This document shows positions 1 through 5,856 of a DNA stretch of 7,456 nt, in pieces. Made by a program: the position numbers and the translations under genes. The DNA is taken from the NCBI GenBank assembly GCA_949840475.1, contig CATKXA010000046.1, positions 1 to 7,456 of the forward strand, read 5' to 3'. Each line of letters begins with the position of its first letter. Position 1 is the stretch's first letter. The notes beneath the pieces are model-generated. The model searched no databases and was not told where the DNA came from. It was given only the letters and a program-made list of their open reading frames with translations. The stretch comes from an uncultured Thermoanaerobacterales bacterium (GTDB lineage: Bacteria > Bacillota > Clostridia > Christensenellales > UBA1242).

Positions 1-346
1 ACCAAATGAAAAACGCGTAGAGATTGGTTTAACTTATATCTATGGCGTTGGTAAAGTAACTGCTAATAAAATTTTAGAGGCAACAAAAATCAATCCTGAC
101 ACTCGTGTTAAAGACTTAACAGAGGCTGAGATTGGTAAAATCCGTGAATACATGGATAAAAACCTTGTTGTAGAAGGCGACAAGAAACGCGAAGTTGCTA
201 TGAACATTAAGGCTCTTATGGAGATTGGTTCATATAGAGGCGTTAGACATAGAAAAGGTTTACCTGTAAGAGGTCAATCAACTCGTTCAAATGCTAGAAC
301 TCGCAAAGGACCAAGAACTTCTAGTTCTAACAACAAGAAGAAGTAA
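1..346 (+). CDS. rpsM: 30S ribosomal protein S13, 5' end missing
   Basis: S13 sits in the head of the small ribosomal subunit, contacts the P-site tRNA and forms a bridge to the large subunit. The frame is open from base 2 and encodes 114 residues to a TAA at 344-346. The first visible residues (PNEKRVEIGLTYIYGVGK) match the S13 N-terminus from about residue 10, so roughly nine residues lie upstream of the window. The hallmark C-terminal block is intact: SYRGVRHRKGLPVRGQ followed by NARTRKGPR and a basic tail ending NNKKK. The first in-frame ATG inside the window (152) is internal and is not the start. It is followed 14 bases later by rpsK, as in alpha operons. Identification is secure. Confidence 0.97.
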   Translation, partial: PNEKRVEIGLTYIYGVGKVTANKILEATKINPDTRVKDLTEAEIGKIREYMDKNLVVEGDKKREVAMNIKALMEIGSYRGVRHRKGLPVRGQSTRSNARTRKGPRTSSSNNKKK

Positions 347-360
347 AGGAGAGATAAGTA

Positions 361-759
361 ATGGCACAAAAAACTACTAAGAAAACAACCAAAAAACGTA
401 AAATTACAACTAACGTTGATAAAGGTGTTGTACATGTTCAATCATCTTTCAACAACACTATTGTAACAATTACTGATACTCAAGGTAATGCCCTAGCTGC
501 TTGTAGCTCTGGTGAACTTGGTTATAGAGGTAATCGTAAAAGCACTCCTTTTGCTGCTGGACAAGCTGCTGAAAAAGCTGCTAAAAAAGCAAAAGAGTAT
601 GGTTTAAAATCTGTTGAAGTATATGTTAAGGGACCTGGTAACGGTCGTGAGTCTGCAATAAGATCTCTTGCTGCAGCTGATATTGAAGTAACTCTTATTA
701 GAGATGTTTCACCAATACCTCACAACGGTTGTCGTCCACCAAAACGTAGAAGAATATAA
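361..759 (+). CDS. rpsK: 30S ribosomal protein S11
   Basis: S11 lies on the platform of the small subunit, contacts 16S rRNA near the Shine-Dalgarno helix and supports mRNA selection. The 132-residue product is close to the usual 125-130. Its N-terminal 18 residues are a Lys/Thr-rich extension. The family core follows: VHVQSSFNNTIVTITD (about 24-39), GYRGNRKSTPFAAG (54-67), KGPGNGRESAIRSL (90-103) and the near-invariant end IPHNGCRPPKRRR (119-131). The ATG at 361 is preceded by AGGAG at 347-351, nine bases away, just past the rpsM stop. It is co-transcribed with rpsM and rpsD. Nothing in the sequence is unusual. Confidence 0.98.
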   Translation: MAQKTTKKTTKKRKITTNVDKGVVHVQSSFNNTIVTITDTQGNALAACSSGELGYRGNRKSTPFAAGQAAEKAAKKAKEYGLKSVEVYVKGPGNGRESAIRSLAAADIEVTLIRDVSPIPHNGCRPPKRRRI

Positions 760-770
760 GGAGCAAATAA

Positions 771-1391
771 ATGGCAAAATATACTAATGCTGACTGCAGA
801 CTTTGCAGAAGAGAGGGCATGAAATTATTTTTGAAAGGCGATAGATGTCTTTCTAAGAAGTGTGCTATGGAAAAAAGACCTACTATACCTGGTCAACACC
901 CTAACACTCGTAAAAAACCATCTGAGTATCAAACTCAGCTTAGAGAAAAACAAAAAGTTAAAAGAGCTTACGGTTTACTTGAAAAACAATTCCACAGCTA
1001 CTATGTAGAAGCTGAAAGAATGAAAGGCAAAACTGGTGAAAACATGCTTAGCCTACTTGAGCGTCGTTTAGACAATGTTGTTTTCCGTATGGGATTTGCT
1101 CCAAGCCGTGCAGCTGCTAGACAACTTGTTAACCATGGTCACATTTGTGTTAATGGTAAACGCGTTAATATCCCTTCTTACTTAGTTAAAGTTGGAGAAG
1201 TTATCTCTGTTAAAGAGAATAAAGCTAAAAAAGATATGTTTAAAGCTGTTAGAGAATCTAGAATTGTTGTTCCTAAATGGCTTGAATTTACACCTGAAAA
1301 ATTGTCAGGCAAAATCAATTCTCTTCCTGCAAGAGATGATTTAGATCTAAATATTGAAGAACATCTAATTGTCGAACTTTATTCTAAGTAA
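771..1391 (+). CDS. rpsD: 30S ribosomal protein S4, zinc-type (C+)
   Basis: S4 is a primary 16S rRNA binder that nucleates assembly of the small-subunit body and takes part in decoding accuracy. The 206-residue product has the usual length. Cysteines at 9, 12, 26 and 31 form the zinc-binding cluster of the C+ form of S4 (as in Thermus), which argues against S4 paralogues that lack it. The S4 RNA-binding domain is clear at about 97-160, with LERRLDNVVFRMGFAPSR then ARQLVNHGHICVNGKRV. The C-terminus ends LIVELYSK as is typical. The start ATG follows AAGGAG at 758-763, which overlaps the rpsK stop. rpsD sits inside the alpha operon here, unlike Bacillus subtilis where it is a separate locus. In Escherichia coli S4 is the translational repressor of this operon. 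Any equivalent site here would lie upstream of the window. Confidence 0.98.
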   Translation: MAKYTNADCRLCRREGMKLFLKGDRCLSKKCAMEKRPTIPGQHPNTRKKPSEYQTQLREKQKVKRAYGLLEKQFHSYYVEAERMKGKTGENMLSLLERRLDNVVFRMGFAPSRAAARQLVNHGHICVNGKRVNIPSYLVKVGEVISVKENKAKKDMFKAVRESRIVVPKWLEFTPEKLSGKINSLPARDDLDLNIEEHLIVELYSK

Positions 1392-1395
1392 TAAC

Positions 1396-1401
1396 AGGAG
1401 G
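1396..1401 (+). promoter_or_regulatory. Ribosome binding site that fixes the rpoA start
   Basis: A perfect AGGAGG lies eight bases before the ATG at 1410. Another ATG at 1405 is in a different frame and only three bases from this site, so 1410 is the start. Confidence 0.9.
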
Positions 1402-1409
1402 AAAATGTT

Positions 1410-2363
1410 ATGTTGGAAATCGAAAAACCAAGAATTGAATGTATTGAAGAAGAAGGCGGTGCTTACGCTAAGTTTGTTCTTGAGCCACTTGAGAGAGGCT
1501 TTGGTATCACTATTGGTAACGCACTTCGCAGAGTTCTTTTATCAAGCTTGCCAGGTGCTGCTGTTACTAACATCAAAATTGAAGGCGTACAGCATGAATT
1601 CACCACTTTAAAAGGTGCTAAGGAAGACGTTACTGAAATCGTTCTTAACATGAAAGGACTTTCTGTTCGTACATCTAGCACTGAACCTAGCTTTAAAAAG
1701 ACTTTAAAGTTAAAGAAAAAAGGTCCATGCGTAGTTACTGCTGCTGATATTGAAGAGAGTGATGAAGTTAAAGTCCTTAACCCATCTTTATATATCTGCA
1801 CTTTAGAAACTGACGGTGTTTTAGATATGGAAATCTTAGTTGGTCGTGGCAGAGGCTACGTTCCTGCTGATAAGAATAAAGATGTTAGTTTGCCTGTTGG
1901 ATACATCGCAATAGACAGCATCTTCACTCCTGTTAGACGTGCTAACTATGAGGTTGAAAACACTCGTGTTGGTCAAAACACTGACTATGATAAGCTTGTT
2001 TTAGAGGTAACAACTAATGGTACCGTTTCAGCTAAAGAGGTTATCAGCCTTGCAGCTAAGCTTTTGACTGAGCATGTAGGTTTGTTTGTTGAGCTTGTTG
2101 ATTCAATGGCAAATACTTCTATCTTAGTAAGCCGTGAAGAAGACAAAGTTCATAAACTTATGGTTATGAGCATTGAAGATATGGATTTATCTGTACGTTC
2201 TTATAACTGCTTAAAGAGAGCTGGTATTAACACTGTTGAAGATTTAATCCACAAGAGCGAAGACGATATGCTTAAGGTTAAAAATCTTGGACGTAAATCT
2301 CTAGACGAAGTTATCCATAAACTTGAAAGTTTGGGTCTAGGATTAAAGACTAGAGAGGAATAA
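1410..2363 (+). CDS. rpoA: DNA-directed RNA polymerase alpha subunit
   Basis: The alpha subunit dimerises to scaffold beta and beta-prime, and its C-terminal domain contacts UP elements and activators. The product is 317 residues, normal for the family. The N-terminal domain (about 1-230) carries the signature GFGITIGNALRRVLLSSLPG (30-49), whose arginines match the assembly-critical arginine of E. coli alpha. A linker of about 20 residues follows. The C-terminal domain (about 250-310) has two helix-hairpin-helix elements, SVRSYNCLKRAGI and KNLGRKSLDEV. R263, N266, C267, G294, K296 and S297 align, at an offset of two, with the E. coli DNA-contacting set around R265. Binding of UP-element DNA is therefore expected to be intact. 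It lies between rpsD and rplQ in the conserved alpha-operon order, and the rplQ Shine-Dalgarno overlaps its TAA. Confidence 0.98.
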   Translation: MLEIEKPRIECIEEEGGAYAKFVLEPLERGFGITIGNALRRVLLSSLPGAAVTNIKIEGVQHEFTTLKGAKEDVTEIVLNMKGLSVRTSSTEPSFKKTLKLKKKGPCVVTAADIEESDEVKVLNPSLYICTLETDGVLDMEILVGRGRGYVPADKNKDVSLPVGYIAIDSIFTPVRRANYEVENTRVGQNTDYDKLVLEVTTNGTVSAKEVISLAAKLLTEHVGLFVELVDSMANTSILVSREEDKVHKLMVMSIEDMDLSVRSYNCLKRAGINTVEDLIHKSEDDMLKVKNLGRKSLDEVIHKLESLGLGLKTREE

Positions 2364-2373
2364 GGAGAATATT

Positions 2374-2883
2374 ATGATTACACAAAAATTAGGAAGACCT
2401 ACTGATCAAAGAATGGCACTTATTAGTGGCCTTGCTAGTGACCTTTTATGGCATGGTCGTATTGAAACTACTGTTGACCGTGCAAAAGCTGCTGCTAGAT
2501 ATGCTGAAAAATGCATCACACTAGCTGTTCGTTCTTATAAAGATACTATAACTGAAGAGAAAACAACTATCGACAGTAAAGGTAAAGAGAAAAAGGTTAC
2601 TATTTCTAAAGACGGTGCTAAAAAACTTAATGCTCGTAGAAAGATTATGTCAATGTTAGAAGACCGTCAAGAACAAAGAGCTAAAGGCGAAAAGAAAGCT
2701 GCTTTCAAAGCTCGTAAAGGCGATATTAAATATCCTTTGATTGAAAAAATCTTTGAGGACTTAGCACCTAAATATGATGCTAGAGCTCAAGAAAAGGGTA
2801 ACGCAGGCGGATATACTAGAGTTATTAAGACTACAGTTAGGCGTGGGGATAATGCTCAGCTTGCTATTGTCGAACTAGTTTAA
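2374..2883 (+). CDS. rplQ: 50S ribosomal protein L17 with internal insertion
   Basis: L17 is a large-subunit protein near the exit-tunnel rim. The 169-residue product begins MITQKLGRPTDQRMAL and continues LLWHGRIETTVDRAKAA, clearly the L17 N-terminal domain. It ends GGYTRVIKTTVRRGDNAQLAIVELV, the canonical C-terminus. Ordinary bacterial L17 has about 115-125 residues. The extra 45-50 here lie between about residues 53 and 120, and are rich in Lys, Glu and Thr (for example KTTIDSKGKEKKVTISKDG). The insert is in frame and uses the same codons as its surroundings, so it is not an assembly error. I recall similar long L17 proteins in uncultured Clostridia. The ATG follows AAGGAG at 2362-2367. The stop codon lies inside the outer arm of the downstream inverted repeat. 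Confidence 0.95.
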   Translation: MITQKLGRPTDQRMALISGLASDLLWHGRIETTVDRAKAAARYAEKCITLAVRSYKDTITEEKTTIDSKGKEKKVTISKDGAKKLNARRKIMSMLEDRQEQRAKGEKKAAFKARKGDIKYPLIEKIFEDLAPKYDARAQEKGNAGGYTRVIKTTVRRGDNAQLAIVELV

Positions 2884-3007
2884 GGCGTTATTTTACACTT
2901 ATAACTTTGTTACTGCAAAAAATTCAAGACAGGTAGTCGTATGTAAATACGAACCGTGCCTTGAATTTTTTTTGTGCCTTGTTCTAAGTGTAAACTAACG
3001 CCTTAAA
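2879..3007. repeat. Nested inverted repeat around the rplQ terminator (module A1)
   Basis: The segment 2880-2901 and the reverse complement of 2985-3006 agree at 21 of 22 positions, and the pairing extends one base on each side. These arms enclose the terminator hairpin at 2917-2973. The left arm contains the rplQ TAA at 2881-2883. Between the arms and the inner hairpin lie short unpaired stretches. As RNA this would fold as a long stem with a strong inner hairpin. As DNA it resembles a small palindromic (MITE-like) element. It encodes no protein. Confidence 0.8.
2917..2973 (+). terminator. Rho-independent terminator of the alpha operon
   Basis: AAAAAATTCAAG (2917-2928) pairs perfectly with CTTGAATTTTTT (2960-2971). 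Inside it, GGT (2932-2934) pairs with ACC (2953-2955), and TCGTAT (2937-2942) pairs with ATACGA (2947-2952) around a GTAA loop, leaving small bulges. The stem runs into eight Ts (2966-2973). It starts 33 bases after the rplQ stop. It also forms the core of module A1 of the repeat array described separately. The A/T symmetry would give some termination on the opposite strand, but no convergent gene is present. Confidence 0.85.
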
Positions 3008-3150
3008 TATAAGTGTGGGTATAATTTAATGCGAACTTCGGCTCTTAAAGGCTTTGTATAAACTTTAAGGATAGGTCAATATTTTTTGTGCCTAGCTCAA
3101 GACGCAAACTGTGCCCTAAACTAGTTTAAGTGTTTAAGCATCAGAACTTC

Positions 3151-3204
3151 AAAAATACAAGACAGGCAGTCGTATGTTTTGCGTTCTGTGCCTTGGATTT
3201 TTTT
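3151..3204 (+). terminator. Second terminator-like hairpin (module A2)
   Basis: AAAAATACAAG (3151-3161) pairs with CTTGGATTTTT (3192-3202) with one mismatch, and ACAG (3162-3165) pairs with CTGT (3186-3189). Seven Ts run 3198-3204. It is a diverged copy of the alpha-operon terminator, with the loop sequence better kept than the apical pairing. An outer, weaker pairing of TTTAAG (3125-3130) with CTTAAA (3235-3240) mimics the nested arms of A1. It could act as a back-up terminator. No gene lies immediately upstream of it. Confidence 0.55.
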
Positions 3205-3320
3205 ATATCTTTGTCTAATATGCAAACTTCGGCTCTTAAATAATCCGTATAAGTTTTAAGAATAGGTCAATTTTTTTGAGCCTTGTGTGGATTGTAAACT
3301 AATTATCCATATTTTAGCTT

Positions 3321-3407
3321 GTGAGGTGTGGGGAGCTGGTGACATATCCATTCTCCACCTTTAGCTCCCAGTCGGGGGAGCTGGCAGCGGGAGCTGACTG
3401 AGGGGGG
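3321..3407. repeat. GC-rich palindromic intergenic repeat
   Basis: This stretch is strikingly G-rich in an AT-rich genome. GGGAGCT occurs at 3331-3337, 3376-3382 and 3389-3395, and its complement AGCTCCC at 3363-3369. The middle pair forms a 7-bp stem around AGTCGG. CAGC-GGGA-GCTG (3385-3396) makes a second hairpin with a GNRA-type loop. The run ends in ACTGAGGGGGG. The pattern of a GGGAGCTG-containing palindrome ending in ACTGAGGGGG resembles a repeat I recall as widely scattered between genes in gut Firmicutes, but I cannot confirm this from one copy. A minus-strand frame crosses it but is not credible as a gene. Confidence 0.6.
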
Positions 3408-3410
3408 TAA

Positions 3411-3582
3411 AGACAACGAGTAAACGATAGAATGATGAACGAGTAAATGAAAGATAGCCATACTTCTAGCCCCACAGCTCTCGACGATGGCGACTTTAGC
3501 GTCTATGGGTGTAAAGGTAATTGAAGAATAAGTTTTGAAAAATAGTTTTAAAGAGTGAGTATAGATGCAGTGTCGTATTTTC
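3411..3582. other. Intergenic stretch with no gene seen
   Basis: This connects the GC-rich repeat to the promoter of the phospholipase operon. It has a short direct repeat, AACGAGTAAA, at about 3414 and 3439, and a mixed-composition block at about 3460-3515. It may be the tail of the same interspersed repeat or a decayed remnant. I see no start site, conserved protein or stable hairpin in it. Confidence 0.4.
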
Positions 3583-3611
3583 TTGCTTTTTTCGGTGTGC
3601 TTTTGTATAAT
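3583..3611 (+). promoter_or_regulatory. Sigma-A promoter of the phospholipase operon
   Basis: The -35 is TTGCTT (3583-3588) and the -10 is a perfect TATAAT (3606-3611), separated by 17 bases. The predicted transcription start is about 3618. That is just ahead of the Shine-Dalgarno AAGAGGA at 3619-3625, so the leader would be only about 13 bases. The promoter lies inside an upstream in-frame extension beginning at an ATG at 3565, which argues that the extension is not translated. Confidence 0.8.
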
Positions 3612-3630
3612 ATTTAAAAAGAGGATATGT

Positions 3631-4518
3631 ATGGCTTGGAGTAAAAAGAGCAAATTAGACATCAATGGTAAAGTTATAAAGCGTAAAGGCCTTAAAGTGG
3701 GCATTGCTTTTGGTGGAGGAGCTTTAAGAGGTATCGGGCATCTTGGAGCAATCAAAGCTCTTGAAGAGCTTGGCATTGAGGCAGATTATGTTGCGGGTAC
3801 TAGTGTTGGCTCTATGGTTGGAGCATTATACTGTGCTGGATTTTCTGCTGACGAGATGACAAACATGCTCAAAAAGCTACGCGTTAAAGATATTAAGGAT
3901 AGCAGACTCATTTGGAAGCCGTCTAATGCTGAAAATATAGAGCAAGTGCTAGCAAATGCATTTGGCAAAGACCTGATGTTTTCCGAGCTTAACAAGCCGC
4001 TCAGCATAGTCGCTGTAGACATAAAAACTGGTCAAGAAGTCAGAATTACTAGTGGTAGCGTAGCTAAAGCTAGTTCGGGTAGTTGTGCTGTTCCTGGGGT
4101 GTTTACGCCTGTTGAATACGAGGATATGCATTTGGTTGATGGAGGCTTGCATAACACTGTGCCTGCTGACGTTGTTAGGTTTATGGGAGCAGACGTTGTT
4201 ATTGCCATTGAAGTAAACTTTAGTCGAGGGCAAGGAACAGATTCGCTAAAGCTAATGGACGTTATAAAATCATCTCTAGGAATTATAATGCAAGCAAATG
4301 TTGAGAAAAAGCTTGAGTATGCAGACATAGTCATAAAACCACAACTGCAAAACTTTTCGTCAAGTAAGCTTGGAGATATTGATGCTATGGCAAAAGCTGG
4401 ATATGATGCTGTTATGGCTCATAAAGAAGAACTAATTAAGCTTGTTACAAATAAACCAAGACGAAAAGTAAAATCTTTATGGCAAAAATTAAAAGTTTTA
4501 CATAAAACAAGTATGTAG
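3631..4518 (+). CDS. Patatin-like phospholipase family protein
   Basis: Patatin-fold lipases are serine acyl hydrolases with a Ser-Asp dyad that release fatty acids from membrane lipids. The 295-residue product shows the full motif set. The oxyanion loop is GGGALRG (28-34), the nucleophile elbow is GTSVG with S58, the family block SCAVPGVFTPVEY is at 151-163, and the catalytic aspartate is in DGG (D170). There is no signal peptide or membrane segment, so a cytoplasmic, membrane-associated enzyme of the bacterial RssA/YchK-like group is likely. A longer start at 3565 is possible by frame but contains the promoter. The ATG at 3631 has a proper Shine-Dalgarno six bases away. The C-terminus (275-295) is strongly basic (PRRKVKSLWQKLKV) and could bind the membrane. 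It heads a three-gene unit. The substrate cannot be told. Confidence 0.92.
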   Translation: MAWSKKSKLDINGKVIKRKGLKVGIAFGGGALRGIGHLGAIKALEELGIEADYVAGTSVGSMVGALYCAGFSADEMTNMLKKLRVKDIKDSRLIWKPSNAENIEQVLANAFGKDLMFSELNKPLSIVAVDIKTGQEVRITSGSVAKASSGSCAVPGVFTPVEYEDMHLVDGGLHNTVPADVVRFMGADVVIAIEVNFSRGQGTDSLKLMDVIKSSLGIIMQANVEKKLEYADIVIKPQLQNFSSSKLGDIDAMAKAGYDAVMAHKEELIKLVTNKPRRKVKSLWQKLKVLHKTSM

Positions 4519-4529
4519 GAGAAAAACTT

Positions 4530-5846
4530 TTGGTAAAACCAAGAATTAACAAAAAGGTGCTAATAGGCAAGTTAATACTTATTTTAGTAATAGGTATAGT
4601 TCTTGGCGTGTCATGTATTTTTTCTAGTAATATTGAAAAAGCACTTGGGCTTGGAAATAAAAGTGCGGGATATGTTAACGGCGACGTTGTATTTGAAGAT
4701 GACTTAGCTGTGCATTATATAGATGTTGGGCAAGGGGATAGTACACTTATCTGTTTGCCAGATGACACTGTTATGCTTATAGATGCTGGCACAAAAGATG
4801 CGGGTAAGCATATTGTAGACTACATATATAACCTTGGAATTAAAACTATAGATTACTTTATTTTAACACACTCTGATGCCGACCATTCAGGCGGTGCAAA
4901 GCAAGTGTTTGATGCCTTTGAAATAAAGAATATTTATAGACCATTTCAAATTTCTATTGATAAAGAAACTGGTAAGCCAACTGAGTATGAGTACTTGGGC
5001 TTTTATTACACAGAGGTTTACCCAACAACTTCCAACGTGGTTGAAACTTTGACTTACGAAAGATTTATAACTGCAGCATATACTGAAACCTATAAAGACG
5101 AAAATGGTGTTGTGCAAAACGCTAAGGTTTTTGTCAACAATGACGGTCTTACAATACTTTCATCTAAATTAGAAATAGATTTTACTTTTGAGTTTTTTGC
5201 TCCGTTAATTAGAACTGGAGCAGTAGCCATGGACGTAAGCAAAACAAATACCTATGGTTATCCAACTAAGTATTATGGTAAAAATACTGCAAAAAGCTAT
5301 AACGATAACTCGCCAGTAATGCTTCTTGAATATAGCGGTAAGTCTTTTATGTTCACAGGCGACGCAAATAGCAATGTTGAGAAAGAGGTAATAGCTAGTT
5401 TATCTGACGCTGAGGAGCAACGCTTTAAAGACGTCGATGTTTTTCAAGCGGGGCATCATGGTAGCGAAACCAGCAACTGCCAAGAATTGTTGAGCTTGAT
5501 TTGTCCGACGTACGTTGTTGTTAGCGTTGGTGAAGGTAATAGCTATAAGCACCCAACTGAAGAATTTTTGTCGAGGGTTAATCAGTTGCCTCATAGAGTT
5601 AATGACTACTTGCTTAGAACAGACAAAATAGGCGATATTGAGTTTGGTTTTACTATGGACGGAACTCTTTGCTATAAAGCTAGGACGTTGGGTGAGGGTA
5701 TTGTTGTCTACTGGTGGCAGATTGCTATTGGGATTTTTATAGTGTTAAGCATTGTAATACTAAGTGTCAAAGTAACAAAAAACAAGGTAGCTACAGCGAA
5801 GCGTGCAGTAAAGCAAACTAAAAAAGTAGTTTCTAAAACTAAATAA
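4530..5846 (+). CDS. Membrane-anchored ComEC-type metallo-beta-lactamase-fold protein
   Basis: This resembles the stand-alone version of the metallo-beta-lactamase domain of the competence protein ComEC. It starts at TTG (4530), fixed by AGGAG at 4517-4521 that overlaps the preceding stop. A basic N-terminus leads into a membrane segment at about 11-31. The fold begins with YIDVGQGDSTLI (63-74). Metal ligands are HSDADH (114-119), TGDA with D278, GHHGS (H309, H310) and H341 in KHP. All key positions are kept. An insert of some 110 residues (about 140-255, rich in Tyr and Thr) precedes NDNSPVMLLEY. A second membrane segment (about 392-415) and a Lys-rich tail (417-438) follow. By the positive-inside rule the catalytic domain faces outside and the tail inside. 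A phosphodiesterase or nuclease activity is plausible. The substrate is unknown. Confidence 0.88.
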   Translation: MVKPRINKKVLIGKLILILVIGIVLGVSCIFSSNIEKALGLGNKSAGYVNGDVVFEDDLAVHYIDVGQGDSTLICLPDDTVMLIDAGTKDAGKHIVDYIYNLGIKTIDYFILTHSDADHSGGAKQVFDAFEIKNIYRPFQISIDKETGKPTEYEYLGFYYTEVYPTTSNVVETLTYERFITAAYTETYKDENGVVQNAKVFVNNDGLTILSSKLEIDFTFEFFAPLIRTGAVAMDVSKTNTYGYPTKYYGKNTAKSYNDNSPVMLLEYSGKSFMFTGDANSNVEKEVIASLSDAEEQRFKDVDVFQAGHHGSETSNCQELLSLICPTYVVVSVGEGNSYKHPTEEFLSRVNQLPHRVNDYLLRTDKIGDIEFGFTMDGTLCYKARTLGEGIVVYWWQIAIGIFIVLSIVILSVKVTKNKVATAKRAVKQTKKVVSKTK

Positions 5847-5856
5847 GGAGTTAGAA

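Larger units (their letters stand above)
2873..3300. repeat. Degenerate two-copy tandem array of A and B modules
   Basis: Two structured modules alternate. Module A (A1 about 2917-2973, A2 about 3151-3204) shares CAAGACAGGYAGTCGTATG, 18 of 19 identical, at 2925-2943 and 3158-3176. Module B shares AACTTCGGCTCTTAAA at 3034-3049 and 3225-3240, followed by CTTAAA/TTTAAG hairpins, ATAGGTCAAT and a T-tract. T-tracts fall at 2966, 3082, 3198 and 3271, giving spacings of 116, 116 and 73. Most T-tracts are followed by a variant of GTGCCTTG...GTAAACT. The second copy lacks about 42 bases between A2 and B2. AACTAGTTTAAG at 2873-2884 (the rplQ end) recurs at 3119-3130, marking a duplication of roughly 246 bases. 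No open reading frame is conserved between copies, so it looks non-coding. Confidence 0.75.

Noticed and set aside
1369..1611. Alternative plus-strand frame overlapping the end of rpsD and the start of rpoA
   Set aside because: It overlaps two certain genes in another frame, has no suitable ribosome site, and its product has no family resemblance.
3030..3110. Riboswitch or T-box leader in module B
   Set aside because: No recognisable T-box, conserved riboswitch core or downstream regulated gene follows within the expected distance, and the module is duplicated together with the terminator.
2925..3204. CRISPR array suggested by regularly spaced repeats
   Set aside because: Only two or four degenerate units, no identical 23-40 base repeats, no unique spacers of constant length, and no cas genes.
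3565..3630. N-terminal extension of the phospholipase starting at an upstream ATG, which looks like a hydrophobic leader
   Set aside because: The -35 and -10 hexamers lie within these bases, no Shine-Dalgarno precedes the ATG at 3565, and homology begins after 3631.
3303..3776. Long minus-strand open frame across the GC-rich repeat, the operon promoter and the start of the phospholipase gene
   Set aside because: It begins antisense within the conserved patatin domain, runs through a promoter and a palindromic repeat, has a low-complexity Ser/Pro/Leu composition and shows no family motif. Such frames are typical artefacts of GC-rich repeats.
4554..4622. Lipoprotein signal (lipobox near C29, GVSC) at the N-terminus of the ComEC-type protein, tempting because lgt is nearby
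   Set aside because: The -3 position is glycine rather than Leu, Val or Ile, so the lipobox rule is not met. A plain membrane anchor explains the segment.
4887..5117. Minus-strand frames antisense to the phospholipase and hydrolase genes (also 3786-4334 and 5400-5594)
   Set aside because: They lie wholly inside strongly coding genes and lack promoters or ribosome sites on the minus strand.
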